64,000 nt of DNA from Adiantum capillus-veneris (Eukaryota; Streptophyta; Polypodiopsida; Polypodiales; Pteridaceae). Location: NCBI GenBank assembly GCA_014529385.2, contig CM043969.1, positions 11,986,648 to 12,050,647 on the forward strand, read 5' to 3'. The notes below the pieces were generated by a model, which was given only the letters and a program-made list of their open reading frames with translations, was not told the DNA's origin and did not search any database. The position numbers and the translations under genes are program-made. Position 1 is the stretch's first letter. Every line of letters begins with the position of its first letter. Positions 51,591 to 62,609 of this stretch are shown here, in pieces.

Positions 51591-51950
51591 TGTGCAACAG
51601 ACCAATCCCACTAAAAGCCTCGACAACCCCTCCGTTCATTTCAACCTGCAGAAGGGGAAGGCATTGAGTACCCCATTGCTTACATATTTGAAACTTAGCA
51701 AGAACGAATGTCCTAAATTTACTAAGGAAAAAGCTGCAATGGCTACGGTTCCTTATGCTTCAGCTTGTGGCAGTCTCATGTATGCCATGGTGGCTACGAG
51801 ACTTGACATTGCACATGCAATGGGAGTTGTCAACAAATTTATGTCTAACCTTGGTAAAAAGCATTGGGATGATGTCAAGTCAATTCTCAGGTACTTGAGT
51901 GGCACAGCGGATAAACAATTATGCTATGGTCGTAGAGGACACAAGACACA
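51591..51950 (+). pseudogene. Ty1/copia RT/RNase H junction fragment
   Basis: One open frame reads STPLLTYLKLSKNECPKFTK then VPYASACGSLMYAMVATRLD, IAHAMGVVNKFMSNLGKKHW and ILRYLSGTADKQLCYGR. This is the highly conserved copia segment between RT and RNase H. The frame has no stop over about 120 codons, so the fragment is young, but no other pol domain is adjacent. Together with the primer site it forms a deletion derivative. Confidence 0.85.
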
Positions 51951-52032
51951 CACACCCGAGTCAAAGTGTGATCGAGATAGACACAGTCCAGCAGTGAGAG
52001 AGCTTGAGAGATTTGAGCAAGCGTAGATAGAT

Positions 52033-52035
<3 letters not shown>

Positions 52036-52069
<34 letters not shown>
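52036..52069. repeat. (GA)n microsatellite
   Basis: An almost pure GA run of about 34 bp, preceded by TAGATAGATAGA. Confidence 0.9.
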
Positions 52070-52072
<3 letters not shown>

Positions 52073-52395
52073 ATTACAGCTCCTTCGACTCCAACGTCAA
52101 CGATATCAGCATACAGGTAGAGCGAGAGAGCGCCATCGTCTCCCGGCTCGATTTCAACATTGGCGACGCTCTTTTTGACATTGACTCTCGACGATTCTCC
52201 CTTGAGACTATTCGGCTAGCCACTTCTGTCCAACAGCAGAACGCGACATCGGTTTCATTTTTTGGCACGACTCAAGTTCTCGGTGACCTTGATGTCTCGA
52301 TACCCCTAGTTACATGGCGAATTTTCAACATCCAACCCCAACACACGGACGAGCGATTTCTCGCGGACGACTATGCTTGCAACATGCGCGGGTGA
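52073..52395 (+). other. Open frame without ATG, about 105 codons, unidentified
   Basis: The frame reads YSSFDSNVNDISIQVERESA, IVSRLDFNIGDALFDIDSRR and FSLETIRLATSVQQQNATSV, ending at TGA 52,395. It looks protein-like, with alternating hydrophobic residues, but has no ATG and enters through the GA repeat. The DNA is rich in CGACAT/TCGAC-type words, which also continue downstream beyond the stop, so it may instead be a degenerate repeat. Confidence 0.3.
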
Positions 52396-55150
52396 GGTAC
52401 CTCTATTATAGAGGAGTGACACCCGGCATCGGCACCGAGTGCACCGAGTGCTCTTCGACATAGTTTCAGCTTTGACTTATTTGGTTGCTATTCGACTAGT
52501 GCATTTTCGTCTGGCGGCGGAAATCGACACCGACATTCATAGTCTACATCGACGCGTAGTTTTACGTGAATTTTATTGAGCCCACATCGACCACCTTTTT
52601 TGTGGTCTCTTGAGAGACGCTTTTCTCAAGCACACTGCTCGGAAGCGGAGTTTTCAACATTGACATTACAGGTGGTGTACGCGTTGGAGATCCAGCCGAC
52701 GGATATTTTTCGGCTGAGGGTAGACTTGGACTACGTCCATACATGTGGTATCTTCATAGTGTTTACAGTTTATGTTGTTCGCTCTTTTGAGAGCCTAATC
52801 CCATCAGGGATTTTGTCACTTGCAGATTCTTTGTACGCATGTTGCAAATACTGCCTATGCACGTTTTTTTGTGTGGAGCCATATTTGGCTAGTCTTGGCA
52901 GATTACATGGCCGTTTTTGAGACTTGATTTTGGAAGAGCCCTTTTTGAAACTGTGGCTAGTGTCTTTGAGTCTGCATAGCCTCTAGACGGTCAATAGCGT
53001 GAGGTTTTCTTTGAGCTGAGGTATTCTCGAATATTGAAATACCTTTGGTGATACAGGTGGCTGAAGTTCCCCACTACATATTCTCGCCATAGCAGATGTA
53101 TCTTATGGGACTTTATGCTCAAGTCCATGAAGGATGTTTTGAATAACAAAGGTCTATCAGAACCACTGAAAGAGCGTTGTCGAGAAATTTGCGGTCTTTC
53201 CAGGAAAGCACCGGGATTTTGGCTGTGAGAGTTTGTGAGAGAACTCCAAAAACTATATGAAGGAGCTATACCATAGATGCCATGAAGTCTAGGGTTTGGA
53301 AGGAAGAGAAATCAAAGAAGCCCCACTCTTTCTCTCTTCCACTCACACACACAAAGAAAGAACACAAAAGAGAATATCAAAACAACACAAAGATGAAAAC
53401 ATCAAAGCTATAGTCGTATCGTATTATGGGTAATATGAAAAGGGTTAATAGATGAGTTAATGGCATTCAATATTTGCCGATCAAACAAGCAACAGATTAT
53501 TCTTTGGAATTGTAATTTTGTGCTTACCATAATATATATGTTTTGTTTAGTGATTGGGATTAATTGTGTGTACAAATCCTCTTGGTTCATAGCAAGATAA
53601 CTACACTTATGTCAAAAAAAAAGTTTTAGTCTATAAGGGTAGTATGATGGGATCCGATGAATGAAGTATTCATTGAGTCTTTCTGGGCCAAAGAGAAACA
53701 CTATACGTTGTTGAAAGTGTATTTAACAGCTAATTCATAAGTTAATGCAATAAATCACACAGAGTAGAAGTGATATAAATTCACATCATGTGAATTATTC
53801 ATCTAGGATAACTCTAGTATGTGCAAAATGTAGATATGAGATAAGTGAAGAGAAGTGAAGTTTCCCTCCCAAGACTTATTCTTGCCTGTAGGCAATAAGG
53901 ATACTGCGGGGAAAGATGTACCTGTAGCAAGGAGAACCTAGAGTTTTTAGGGAGAATGACTTTCTAAGAGTGAGAGAGATAGGTTTGGTTAGGGAGGGAG
54001 ATGAAATTAGAGATATATGTTGGATTAGAGATGAAAAAGAAAACAACAAGAAACCAACAAAATATCAAAGTAAAACATAACTTACTTGTTGACAAACTCT
54101 TCGGGAGTTATTCACCATTATGATGGAGAGAAAAGAAGAGGGAAGACTTCAGCTTTGATTGATGCACCAAGTTCAAGACCTCCTTTGATTAGAGTTGATC
54201 TACTAAGGATAGATTACAAGAATGGCTAGTCTTCCTCTAGGAGCAAGTATAGGTTTAGGCTGATATTTATGGCTAAGTACAATTAGGCACCAATCCTCTC
54301 ACTCCCTCATGAATGGTTTCCAAGGAAAAAGAGGTTTCCTTTTATAGGTGAAGGGTATCCTCAAGGGCTAGACAAGAAAGAGAAGAGCTAGTGTGAACAG
54401 AAACTGACAAAGTTTGAAATGAGTTTGCCCTGCATGATGTGGGCAAATTGGGGTCCACCATTTTGATCATATCTCCTCAATTGTGGCTCCAAATAAAAAA
54501 ATAAAATAGGGACATAAAATCCAGCTCATGAGTTATGACTCCCATTTTATATACTTTTTTCAATTTGGATTAGAATCTTGTGTAAAAAATTCACCAAATA
54601 GTATCTTTTTGGCAATAAAAGTCTTCTTGTGGTCCCCTTCGTTTAGACTTCCACTTAATTCCAAAGGACACCTCATGCAATATGAAAGCATGACATTGCT
54701 CCTTGACAAAGGTTTGTAAGCATCCTCTTAATAATGCATTAAAATGAGTTCATCTTTGAAAATCATGCAAGCTAGTGCTCCACTAGGATTTGATTTCTTC
54801 TTAGTAGAAGCTATTACAAAGAAATATAAAAAATATAAGAAATAAAAAAATACATAGAATATATATATATAGGAAGTTATCCTAGATATAGGATCTAGTT
54901 AGGGTGTGAGATGATAATGAGATGGTAGAAAGAAAGAACCAATGCCTTTTCGCCCAAGTTAAATAGGCGGAGCTATTGATGCTTTTCCCATAGTAAGAAT
55001 ATGTTATCCTTGAGATAAATAATAGGACGAGATATAAATCTTATTATTATACTTACATATGCATATGTACATTATAGAAAATATATTTGTGTATCTAAAA
55101 AGTTTCAAAATAGATCTTGTAGCATTCGTTCCCACTATATACATGTCACA
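52396..55150. other. Intergenic stretch with no recognised gene
   Basis: AT-rich over most of its length. It includes a 19-bp inverted repeat AATTCACATCATGTGAATT at 53,778-53,796. No ORF with family resemblance and no LTR ends could be established. Confidence 0.5.
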
Positions 55151-55164
55151 GCACGACAGCGTGC

Positions 55165-55870
55165 AGAGAGTGATGGCTATAAGCTGGCTCAGTGGGAGAT
55201 TTTGGATGCAAAAATCATGGCTACGATACGTCTACATCTATCCGAGTTAGTGTTCTTCACTATCATAGGGAAGACAACAGCCAAGGATAGCTTATGTTCA
55301 TCATGAGAGAGCAAAAGTATGTTTTTGTCATAACATGAAAGAAGGTATTAAAGTTTCTAGACACTTAAATGAGTTCAACTCCTTGTTCAGTCAGTTGACA
55401 TCTCAAGGATTTAGTGAGTTTGACGATGAACTCAAGTCTATATTCCTGTTATCTTCTCTACCCAGTTCATGGGACATGTTTTTCACATCCATTAGCAATT
55501 TAGCTCCCAATGGCAAGTTAGTGCTCAATGATATCACAAATGCATTGCTCATTGAAGAGATTCGGCGTAAATCTCTTGAAGGTGCTAGTCATGGAGATGC
55601 ATATATGGATGGCACTTCAATGAAGCAAAGAGACCGTGACAATAACAAAAACAAAAAACAAAATAGAGAGTGAAAGCCTCATAGCTCGAGCGCGCAATGC
55701 CAAAAATATCAAGTGTTACTATTGCCATATAAAGGGTCATTACAAAAAGGATTGTCGCAATTTCCTAAGAGACCAAAAAACATGAAAAAAGATAAGTTTG
55801 ACAAAGGTAAAATTACGATAAATATTGAGGAGATCAATGTAGTTGAGTCTCCCATGCCTACCATCGCAGT
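55165..55870 (+). pseudogene. gag: Ty1/copia gag fragment (UBN2-like) with zinc knuckle
   Basis: The trace begins DGYKLAQWEILDAKIMATIR, then after a shift MKEGIKVSRHLNEFNSLFSQ, DDELKSIFLLSSLPSSWDMF and LLIEEIRRKS, the conserved helical gag pattern of plant copia elements. After a stop at 55,673 the same region gives CYYCHIKGHYKKDC, a CX2CX4HX4C knuckle (about 55,712-55,753). Protease and later domains are absent. It is not in line with the copia fragment at 51.6 kb, since gag comes after RNase H, so this is a separate copy. Confidence 0.82.
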
Positions 55871-55907
55871 AGAGGATGCTCCTCCTCCATTGATGAATGT
55901 TATGCTT

Positions 55908-56165
55908 TGATACCACTTGTGAGGATGTATGTGCATGGATCTCGATGGGGATGCGTGTGGGAAACGAGAGTGTGGGTGGAGCAACCTCCGGAAGTGTTTT
56001 ATGAGGAGCTCCTTCTTCATATGTATATAATCAATAAGGATACGTACACACGATGGACGGGCGAGCAGACACTGGACATCTGGCCCCGGGAAAAGGCGCA
56101 ACACCTTTACCCCAATAAACTCCCACTTAAAGGCGATGTGTTGATAAGCGAGACCTACTAGATAA
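55908..56165 (-). mobile_element. Minus-strand copia LTR end with Met-tRNA-like primer site
   Basis: On the minus strand, TGGTATCAAAGC (one change from TGGTATCAGAGC) follows CCTCACAAG, so an LTR would run to the right starting TGTGAGGATG at 55,918 on the + strand. A TATATA motif near 56,024-56,031 could be its TATA box. The far LTR end is not clear. It abuts the + strand gag fragment, so one inserted into or truncated the other. Confidence 0.45.
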
Positions 56166-56291
56166 CTACTAGTATGTACAAGAAACTAGATGAGAGACTC
56201 TCTCAACCTATGTCCATTGGCTCACTCAATTGATCTGCATGCAGCCGTATTAACTCTAGTGGTAGGCGAGCGTACGTATCTACGCTATAGC

Positions 56292-56672
56292 CTACATGTA
56301 AATCTCGTGTAGACAACTCTGTATGGTCTGCAAAGCTCTACGAAGCTTCATGCTAGGGTCAGTCACCGTATGATTGACAATCTCTACTGAAAATGCTTCC
56401 AATGTAGCTGCTAGGTCGGGTCTCGACACTAGTAATTCGTACATGAGACGCACGAACGTTGTCAAAATATCCACAAACATGGCTTTTGTATCCTCCCGTG
56501 CGCTATTTGCATGCACTGCATCATCAGGACTACTCATTATTAGAGTCAAGGACATACTCATACCAAGACACCCTCTGCCTCGTCCCAATGGCGAAAACTC
56601 AATGTGCGACATTGAGTTACTTATAGCCAACCACACATGCGGCACATTGACTTCGTAATTGGTAGTAATCAT
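56292..56672 (-). CDS. Unidentified minus-strand ORF, 126 residues
   Basis: It reads MITTNYEVNVPHVWLAISNS, SPDDAVHANSAREDTKAMFV, LLVSRPDLAATLEAFSVEIV. Hydrophobic and helical spacing looks protein-like, and the frame may extend upstream through a few changes (VFGRHETINRSKLVPEEYCR near 56,800). No family recognised. It could belong to the minus-strand element suggested at 55.9 kb. Confidence 0.35.
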   Translation of the reverse strand: MITTNYEVNVPHVWLAISNSMSHIEFSPLGRGRGCLGMSMSLTLIMSSPDDAVHANSAREDTKAMFVDILTTFVRLMYELLVSRPDLAATLEAFSVEIVNHTVTDPSMKLRRALQTIQSCLHEIYM

Positions 56673-57596
56673 GAATGGTTTATTGACACTGAAAGGATAT
56701 TAATCAACCTCTACTCGGAGTAATATCGAGTGTGCACCTGACCAAGTAAGACGGACCTACCATCTACAATATTCTTCTGGTACCAGTTTGCTCCTATTGA
56801 TAGTCTCATGACGCCCAAAAACCTTGCTTGGGATACCCCATTTCTCCAAACCAACCTTTCGGGTTAGGAGTATGCACTGTAGCAGCCATTGTGCCCATTT
56901 CTCTTGACTTTCATCATCCCTGCAACAAGTCCTCTTTAGGGTGCTTCAATTGATTGTGTGTGTGTGTGTCATTAGGAAAAGTTTGGACTCAAATTTGGGC
57001 CATGTAAGAAATGCCATGTCAGCGTAGAGAGAGATAATACAAAATTCATTTTAACCCTTTTTCATACATGTTTTCTAAAATTTGGATATCTTATTCATGC
57101 AAGGTACGTTTATTAAAAAACCCAAAAAGTATTCCAATCATGATAACACTTCATTGTGCTCCACGGCTACTGAATTCAATGCCGAATATCTCAATCTTTT
57201 GCATTTTTGAAAACTAAGCTCTATTTCCTCGCCTCCTTCTTCCCCCCATTCCCTCCTCCGTTCTCTCTTGCGCGCGCGATATTCAAATTTTCATTCTTCA
57301 ATCGGCCCCACCTCCTTCTGCACACAATTTTCGATCAGTGTGTCTCAATCGACACTTGTAGCTTCTATACGACGAGGAATACGAGAGATGTATATCACAT
57401 GCACATAGAGCTCTCATGAGAGTATGAACTCCTCTGCAAGAAAAACAAATAGCAGACGCTTTCTGAAGTTTTGAAAGAGAACTTAAGATCACAGGATATG
57501 AAAAGTGTGGACCTTTGGCTGGACGGCAGAATGTATCCAAAGCATCCCGTTACAAACTCCACTCCACCTTTTAGGATACTACATCCTTAGTGAACT
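56673..57596. other. Stretch without a supported gene, possible promoter region
   Basis: Pyrimidine-rich DNA at 57,225-57,300 (CCTCCTTCTTCCCCCCATTC) followed by a GCGCGCGC run resembles a plant 5' untranslated or promoter region for the coding trace that follows. A short GT run lies at 56,957-56,970. Confidence 0.35.
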
Positions 57597-57599
57597 ATG

Positions 57600-60242
57600 T
57601 CGGAGATGGCTACCATGGCTTGTATGGCTACACTAAGCAGTTGGCTACAAGAAATGGCGTTCTGCAATAAGAGAGAGATATTGTATACAGCGAGAATGTC
57701 CGCTTACACTAGAAAGTCGTACAATGTGCTCAATAGGTTGAAGGCAGGAAGGAGACCATCAAGGAGCTTACACAACAACTCAGAGAAAAAAAACAGTGCC
57801 AGGTCTTCACCAAGAGAGAGAAAACTAAGAGACATCGAGGACTTGAAAGTTGTCTAGGGAGGAATTAAGAGAAGAGTGCAATCCATCAAGATGTTCGTAA
57901 ACTCTCACATCTCTTACTGCTAACATGCTTATGCAGATCTTTGCTTCACCCTTACAAATAAGTAGAGCATAGCACCACCACCTCCTCGACCCATTACGGG
58001 CTTATATTGAATCGCAAAAACGTAGCTGGCTTCTTGGATGATAAGCGCTATGGTGGTAAGATCGTTGCTAAATAGCTTGACAACCTTTCAAAGGAGAACC
58101 AACTCCCTGCACGAGACATTTAATCAATTTTGGATGAAGCTGGTATATCCAATAAGGGATATGCTACCATTTTCAAGTATGTAGCATCATTTGCAGTGTT
58201 GTTTCACTAGAAAAGGGTTTTGCATCATTTGCAGTGCTATTCCACTTAAAAAAGGTTTTGATTCTTAACTCCTCTTACTCAGGTCTATGCAAAGACAGGT
58301 CAAAAAGTTTCGCATCAAGCACACTTCTTCCAAACCCTTTATCTACTCAAAAAACAAGACGGGAAGTCAATGAGGAGGTGCTTCAAAAGCTAGGAAGTCC
58401 TTTCCACATTGAATCGACATACAGATTGTCAAAAGCAGAAGAAATGGTCTATGACAATTATAACAATATTTTTTATGATATGATCGCGCTGCAGTCATAC
58501 ATTGTGCAGTTGTTCGATATCACTACTGAAGAGTGCAACGACGTCCTGAAGTTTTTCATCAAGCTAGATGAGTGCGAGCTTGTAAAGGAGACAAAGGTTG
58601 AGCGAGTCACAGTTACACTTATGAATAGAGCTCTGGATGCAAGCATTGGACCAGATGATCCTTGAATCTTTAGTGTGTAATTTGAGCACAACATTTTCCT
58701 TCTTGGAACATCACAGTTACACTTATGAATAGAGCTCTAGATGCAAGCATTGGACCAGATGATCTCGAAACTTTAGTGTGTAATTTGAGCACAATATTTT
58801 CCTTCTTGCGATGTTCAAGGTTCATAGAAGTTATGTTTAAGATAATTTATCGTTATGTTTTAGTTGAATGCTTTAGAATGTGCATTGTAAAAAGTTCAAA
58901 ATTATCCTTTCAGGTGCCCACTGAAAAATTTGATATATTGAATTGGGTTTTTCATCTAACAAACATACCAGAAACAATAAGCGAGCAAAGAAATGGAAAG
59001 AAATTGGATGTGGAGGGCATGGGATCCTACAATGTTGAGTGGCACATGGCTGGAGACCTAAAAACCTTGAAATGCATGTACAACGTTTCTAAAGAAGCAA
59101 CAATCAAAAGCCCTTGCTCATATTGCATGTGAGGGGTTCAGATCCTTGACAAAACATTTTGGAGGAGAGCTCCCAATAGGCATTTGCGCGACCCCTAACT
59201 TTCGACCCATTTTGTATCCCACTATCTGGAGTACACATATGCACAATGCACGCACTTTGTAGAATAATAGAAAAACTAACGTTTCTCTACATCTGTTTTT
59301 CTTGGACCACTCGACCTCTCTCTACGAAGCAAAGGGCAATCTCAACCTTAGAGACGTCCTTCTCAGAAATGGGTTTGCACGGAGGACATGTTAAGATAGA
59401 GCAGGATGAGAAGAGATCGAAAAATGGTCGGGATGTACCAAAGAAGCTATCCATTGATGGTGTGAAAGCCCGACTCTTCCTTTCAGTGCCCACAACTGGA
59501 TGACAACGCAAAAGCCAAAGTGCACAAGAAAGACAAGCATTACGATACAACAAGTGGAAAAATCTGCACAATGTTGTAGTTGACCATGCAAACAATGGTG
59601 CAGCAAGGACCCGCAAAGCAAACGTATAGAAAACTTTGGACGCAATATTCAGGTTCTACGAATTGAATTCATGGACTGATGGCGACTATACAAAATTCCA
59701 AGAAGCCATGGAGACCTACCACAAAACATTCATAAGTGCGTGGACAAATCAACATATTACTCACTACATGGTACTGTAATTTGTTTGAAGACATGATAAT
59801 CTTTTGAAATGCGAATACTCATCCTTATAATGTCTGTATGCTTTATATGAATCACATTATCTGTAACCACATGCCTTGGTTTACAAGACAATATGGCAGC
59901 TTGGGTGTTTGTTCTACACAGGGCATGGAAAAAACCCACTATCAAGCTCGTATTGGTTATATTAGTCACACTCGAAATGGCGGTGGTGCGGACAAAGAAA
60001 ATAGCTTAGAGGAGCTACACCAATGGACGTACCGAAAACTAATGCACAGGTCACATCACAAGGAACAAGTCAAACAAAGTCAGATTGGCCATGCCGTAAG
60101 ATTAGCCAAAAAACGGAGAAGAAAGGAGATATGGGATTTATCGTCTGCGGCTAGGCAACATGTGGATTGGAGGCTACAAAAACAACGCGTTGGAAGGGTT
60201 TGGACAACACCATGCAAGTTATGCCATAATTCTCAGCCATAG
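57600..60242 (+). pseudogene. Transposase-like coding trace, family uncertain
   Basis: Several frames in order suggest one protein of perhaps 700 residues: a coiled start (57.7 kb), NLSKENQLPARDI and SILDEAGISNKGYATIFKYV (58.09-58.19 kb), and HIESTYRLSKAEEMVYDNYN (58.4 kb). These are followed by YNVEWHMAGDLKTLKCMYNV plus PCSYC (59.03-59.13 kb), LSIDGVKARLFLSV (59.45 kb), FRFYELNSWTDGDYTKFQEA (59.65 kb) and a final NHIICNHMPWFTRQYGSLGV, STQGMEKTHYQAR (59.85-59.96 kb). The GD-L-K...C-x-x-C and YGSL...QGMEK blocks recall widespread transposon-type proteins in eukaryotes. I cannot name the family with confidence. Breaks may be decay or introns. Confidence 0.5.
58604..58800 (+). repeat. About 100-bp tandem duplication
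   Basis: CACAGTTACACTTATGAATA and the following 80 bp, through TTTAGTGTGTAATTTGAGCA, occur at 58,607 and again at 58,710. The copies differ at a few bases. The duplication lies within the transposase-like coding trace. Confidence 0.9.
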
Positions 60243-60399
60243 CAAGATCCAAACAACAAACTTAATGTATCTAGAAGAATCAATGTAATTTCAACTTTTC
60301 ATATTGTGAATGATCGTTGCAACAAAAAAAATACATTGCAAGACATTGTTACATAATGAATCTAACTTTGATGCATAAAACAAATACATTTTATTATTT

Positions 60400-61967
60400 C
60401 TAGTCATTTGAAAATGATACAAAATATTCTGGTCTCTTGCCCTTATCTGAAGGAACCTCTTCCTCATGCCTTGGTCTCTTTGAATGACGCGTTTCTTCAT
60501 CAACATCCGTCATAAGCACGTTGAGGTCAAGCAATTGGATCTCCTCAGTTGCCTCAATTTGCGGGGCCTCTTCTATAAGTTGAATGATTGACTGCTTTTG
60601 TTTCAACAATTCATGTTTTCCATATTGTGGCAATTGGCATGGGTCTGTGATTCCACACGCTAGACCATATGCAACATGTGTCAAAAAGTAGCGACTGCGC
60701 ACGCCATACATGCGAGGCCCTACACCAAAAATTGAGACCGCTGCTTGCTTGTCTAGCAGCATCACCTTGTCTGCGTTCCATATGATGGCCGCGCCTCCTA
60801 GATATCTTGAGAGTTTTTTCAATACAAAAAGGGGAAATTCAGCCTTGTCTTCAGAGAAGCTGAAATGGAAGCAGAGGAAATTTGGAGCGTTCAAATTCTC
60901 CAAGTATTGATCAAGAGAGGGATTCTTTCCCAAGTCTCCTTTACCTCATCCACGGGGAGGAGGAATGAACTTATCATCATAGACTACGACCTACGAGAAA
61001 TAAAAGCCAAGTGTTGGTATATACACATAAAACTCTCATACAAGGAAGAAAAAAAAAATATTATACAAGAGTATACCTTCTAATTTTTGTCTTCTTCAAG
61101 TAATGTAACATTCCATAAGTCAAGTGTACTCTCGTTTGCAGAGGATGAGGATGGTGTCAATGTCGTTGATAGAGCACTTCTCCCCATCTCTGTGATTCCA
61201 AGCCTTTCCTGTACCACCCTGAACTCTCGACTCTATTGGAAGCGTCGCGGCACATATGGCTGCATCCTTGTATATCATTGCTAGTGCCTCTGCTGGTTCG
61301 ATAAACTCATCCGCTGTTACATGAGCATCCATGACAAAATACTTGTCATCGGCGGGGTCGATTATACTACCATCCTCTTGTAGATTTTGAGCGACTAGAG
61401 CAAGGCAGTAGTCCTCTCTTAAGTCAAACAGTTCTATGATGTCATTGAGCATTACATAATGATGATCACCGATGGGGATGGTAGGGAGCACATTTGTTGA
61501 CAAAGCTCTCTCTAGTAGCTGAACATTTTTTGAAACACACAAATCACCACTAGGTGGTTGCACCAACTCATCACCAGTGACTGAACGGTGAGTGCTCTTG
61601 GCCTCCTCTGTCGTGTCCCGGTGATCGTCCAGATTAGCATTCAAAAAGAGTATGAACCCAGCATAGTATTCTGCAACTCGACACTTTCGATTATGTACGG
61701 GACATTTGATGTCATTCTTGCGAGATTGCAATGTCAACTTGAGGCTACTTCTGTAGAAAATATCTTTCTTTAAATGATCAAAACTTATATACTTCATATG
61801 AACATATCGAAAACCCTAAACTCAGATGTACTCCTGATCGTATGTCTGACAAAACTTTGCAAAAGGAAATGTGACGCAGAAGCCAAAAGCTCTTGCAATG
61901 AGAAGGCAGGATTGAAAATAGGCCTGCAAGGTAGCTCCTCCTCTATCTCAATCTGAAAGGGATCCAT
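60400..61967 (-). CDS. Unidentified minus-strand gene, probably spliced
   Basis: ATG at 61,967 (MDPFQIEIEEELPCRPIFNP, LLASASHFLLQSF) lies about 95 bp after a TATA box. Long open frames follow: 61,797-61,120 (AEYYAGFILFLNANLDDHRD, GDHHYVMLNDIIELFDLRED, YFVMDAHVTADEFIEPAEAL) and about 61,010-60,400 (PSLDQYLENLNAPNFLCFHF, VLKKLSRYLGGAAIIWNADK, RPRHEEEVPSDKGKRPEYF). A T-rich stretch ending CTCGTAG just before the last segment suits an intron acceptor; one in-frame TGA follows it. The C-terminus has a KRPRHEEE basic/acidic patch. No family recognised. It is convergent with the transposase-like trace. Confidence 0.5.
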
Positions 61968-62060
61968 TTATGGACAGAGGTAACAAAACTTGGATTGCTG
62001 GTTAGGGTGAAGGTAGGAAGGAACTGGCTAAAGAGTACGAAGGGGGGACTGACTGGCCTC

Positions 62061-62070
62061 CTATATATAG
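62061..62070 (-). promoter_or_regulatory. TATA box of the unidentified minus-strand gene
   Basis: CTATATATAG lies about 95 bp upstream of the ATG at 61,967 on the minus strand, a normal plant core-promoter distance. Confidence 0.5.
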
Positions 62071-62197
62071 ACTCCTCAGAAACTCAACTAGTCACCCTTA
62101 TGATTGCATTAGTAACGGTGCAATGAATGCAAAACAAAGATCGAGGCAAGCTTCACCGTCCCTATGACACATGTCCTTCATGCGGTGAGTACCGTAG

Positions 62198-62206
62198 CCA
62201 TATAAA
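62198..62206 (+). promoter_or_regulatory. TATA-like box of the small lysine/glutamate-rich ORF
   Basis: CATATAAAG lies about 55 bp before ATG 62,257 on the + strand and about 130 bp from the oppositely directed TATA box at 62,061. The two genes would thus share a short divergent promoter. Confidence 0.4.
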
Positions 62207-62256
62207 GCACCTTGACTACACACTCCAGAACTCGCTCACATCTACACAACGCAGGT

Positions 62257-62466
62257 ATGGAGGACAAGAAGAGAGGAAAGACGAAGCTTTCCCAAAAGAT
62301 GATGGCAAAAATGAAGGAGGTAGAGAAAACGATAGCTGAGGCAAAAGCTCTTTGAAAGGAGCTGAAGAAGAAAAACAAAGGAAACCAAAAGGTAAAGGCT
62401 GAGGAAAAAAACACCTTAAAGACCGAGGACAAGAAACCACCAACGATAAAGGAGGAAAAAGAATAA
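62257..62466 (+). CDS. Small lysine/glutamate-rich ORF with one internal TGA
   Basis: It reads MEDKKRGKTKLSQKMMAKMK, VEKTIAEAKAL, stop, KELKKKNKGNQKVKAEEKNT, KKPPTIKEEKE, end. The TGA at 62,353-62,355 lies in frame; without it the product would be about 70 residues, helical and highly charged. Function unknown. It is divergent from the minus-strand gene. Confidence 0.35.
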
Positions 62467-62609
62467 TTGAAATAGACAAACAAAATAGTGCATCTTTGAA
62501 GTTGTAATGGAGTCTTTGAATAATGCAAATTTCTTCATATATTGTTCCTTTGTTTCTGTCTCTTTGTTTCTTTTTTTGGTTAATGATTATGAAGGAAGAG
62601 CTTTTATTA

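Noticed and set aside
53778-53796. Inverted repeat AATTCACATCATGTGAATT as a further member of the palindrome family
   Set aside because: It lacks the TACGCGTA core, has a different outer sequence, and lies outside element B; a short AT-rich inverted repeat can arise by chance.
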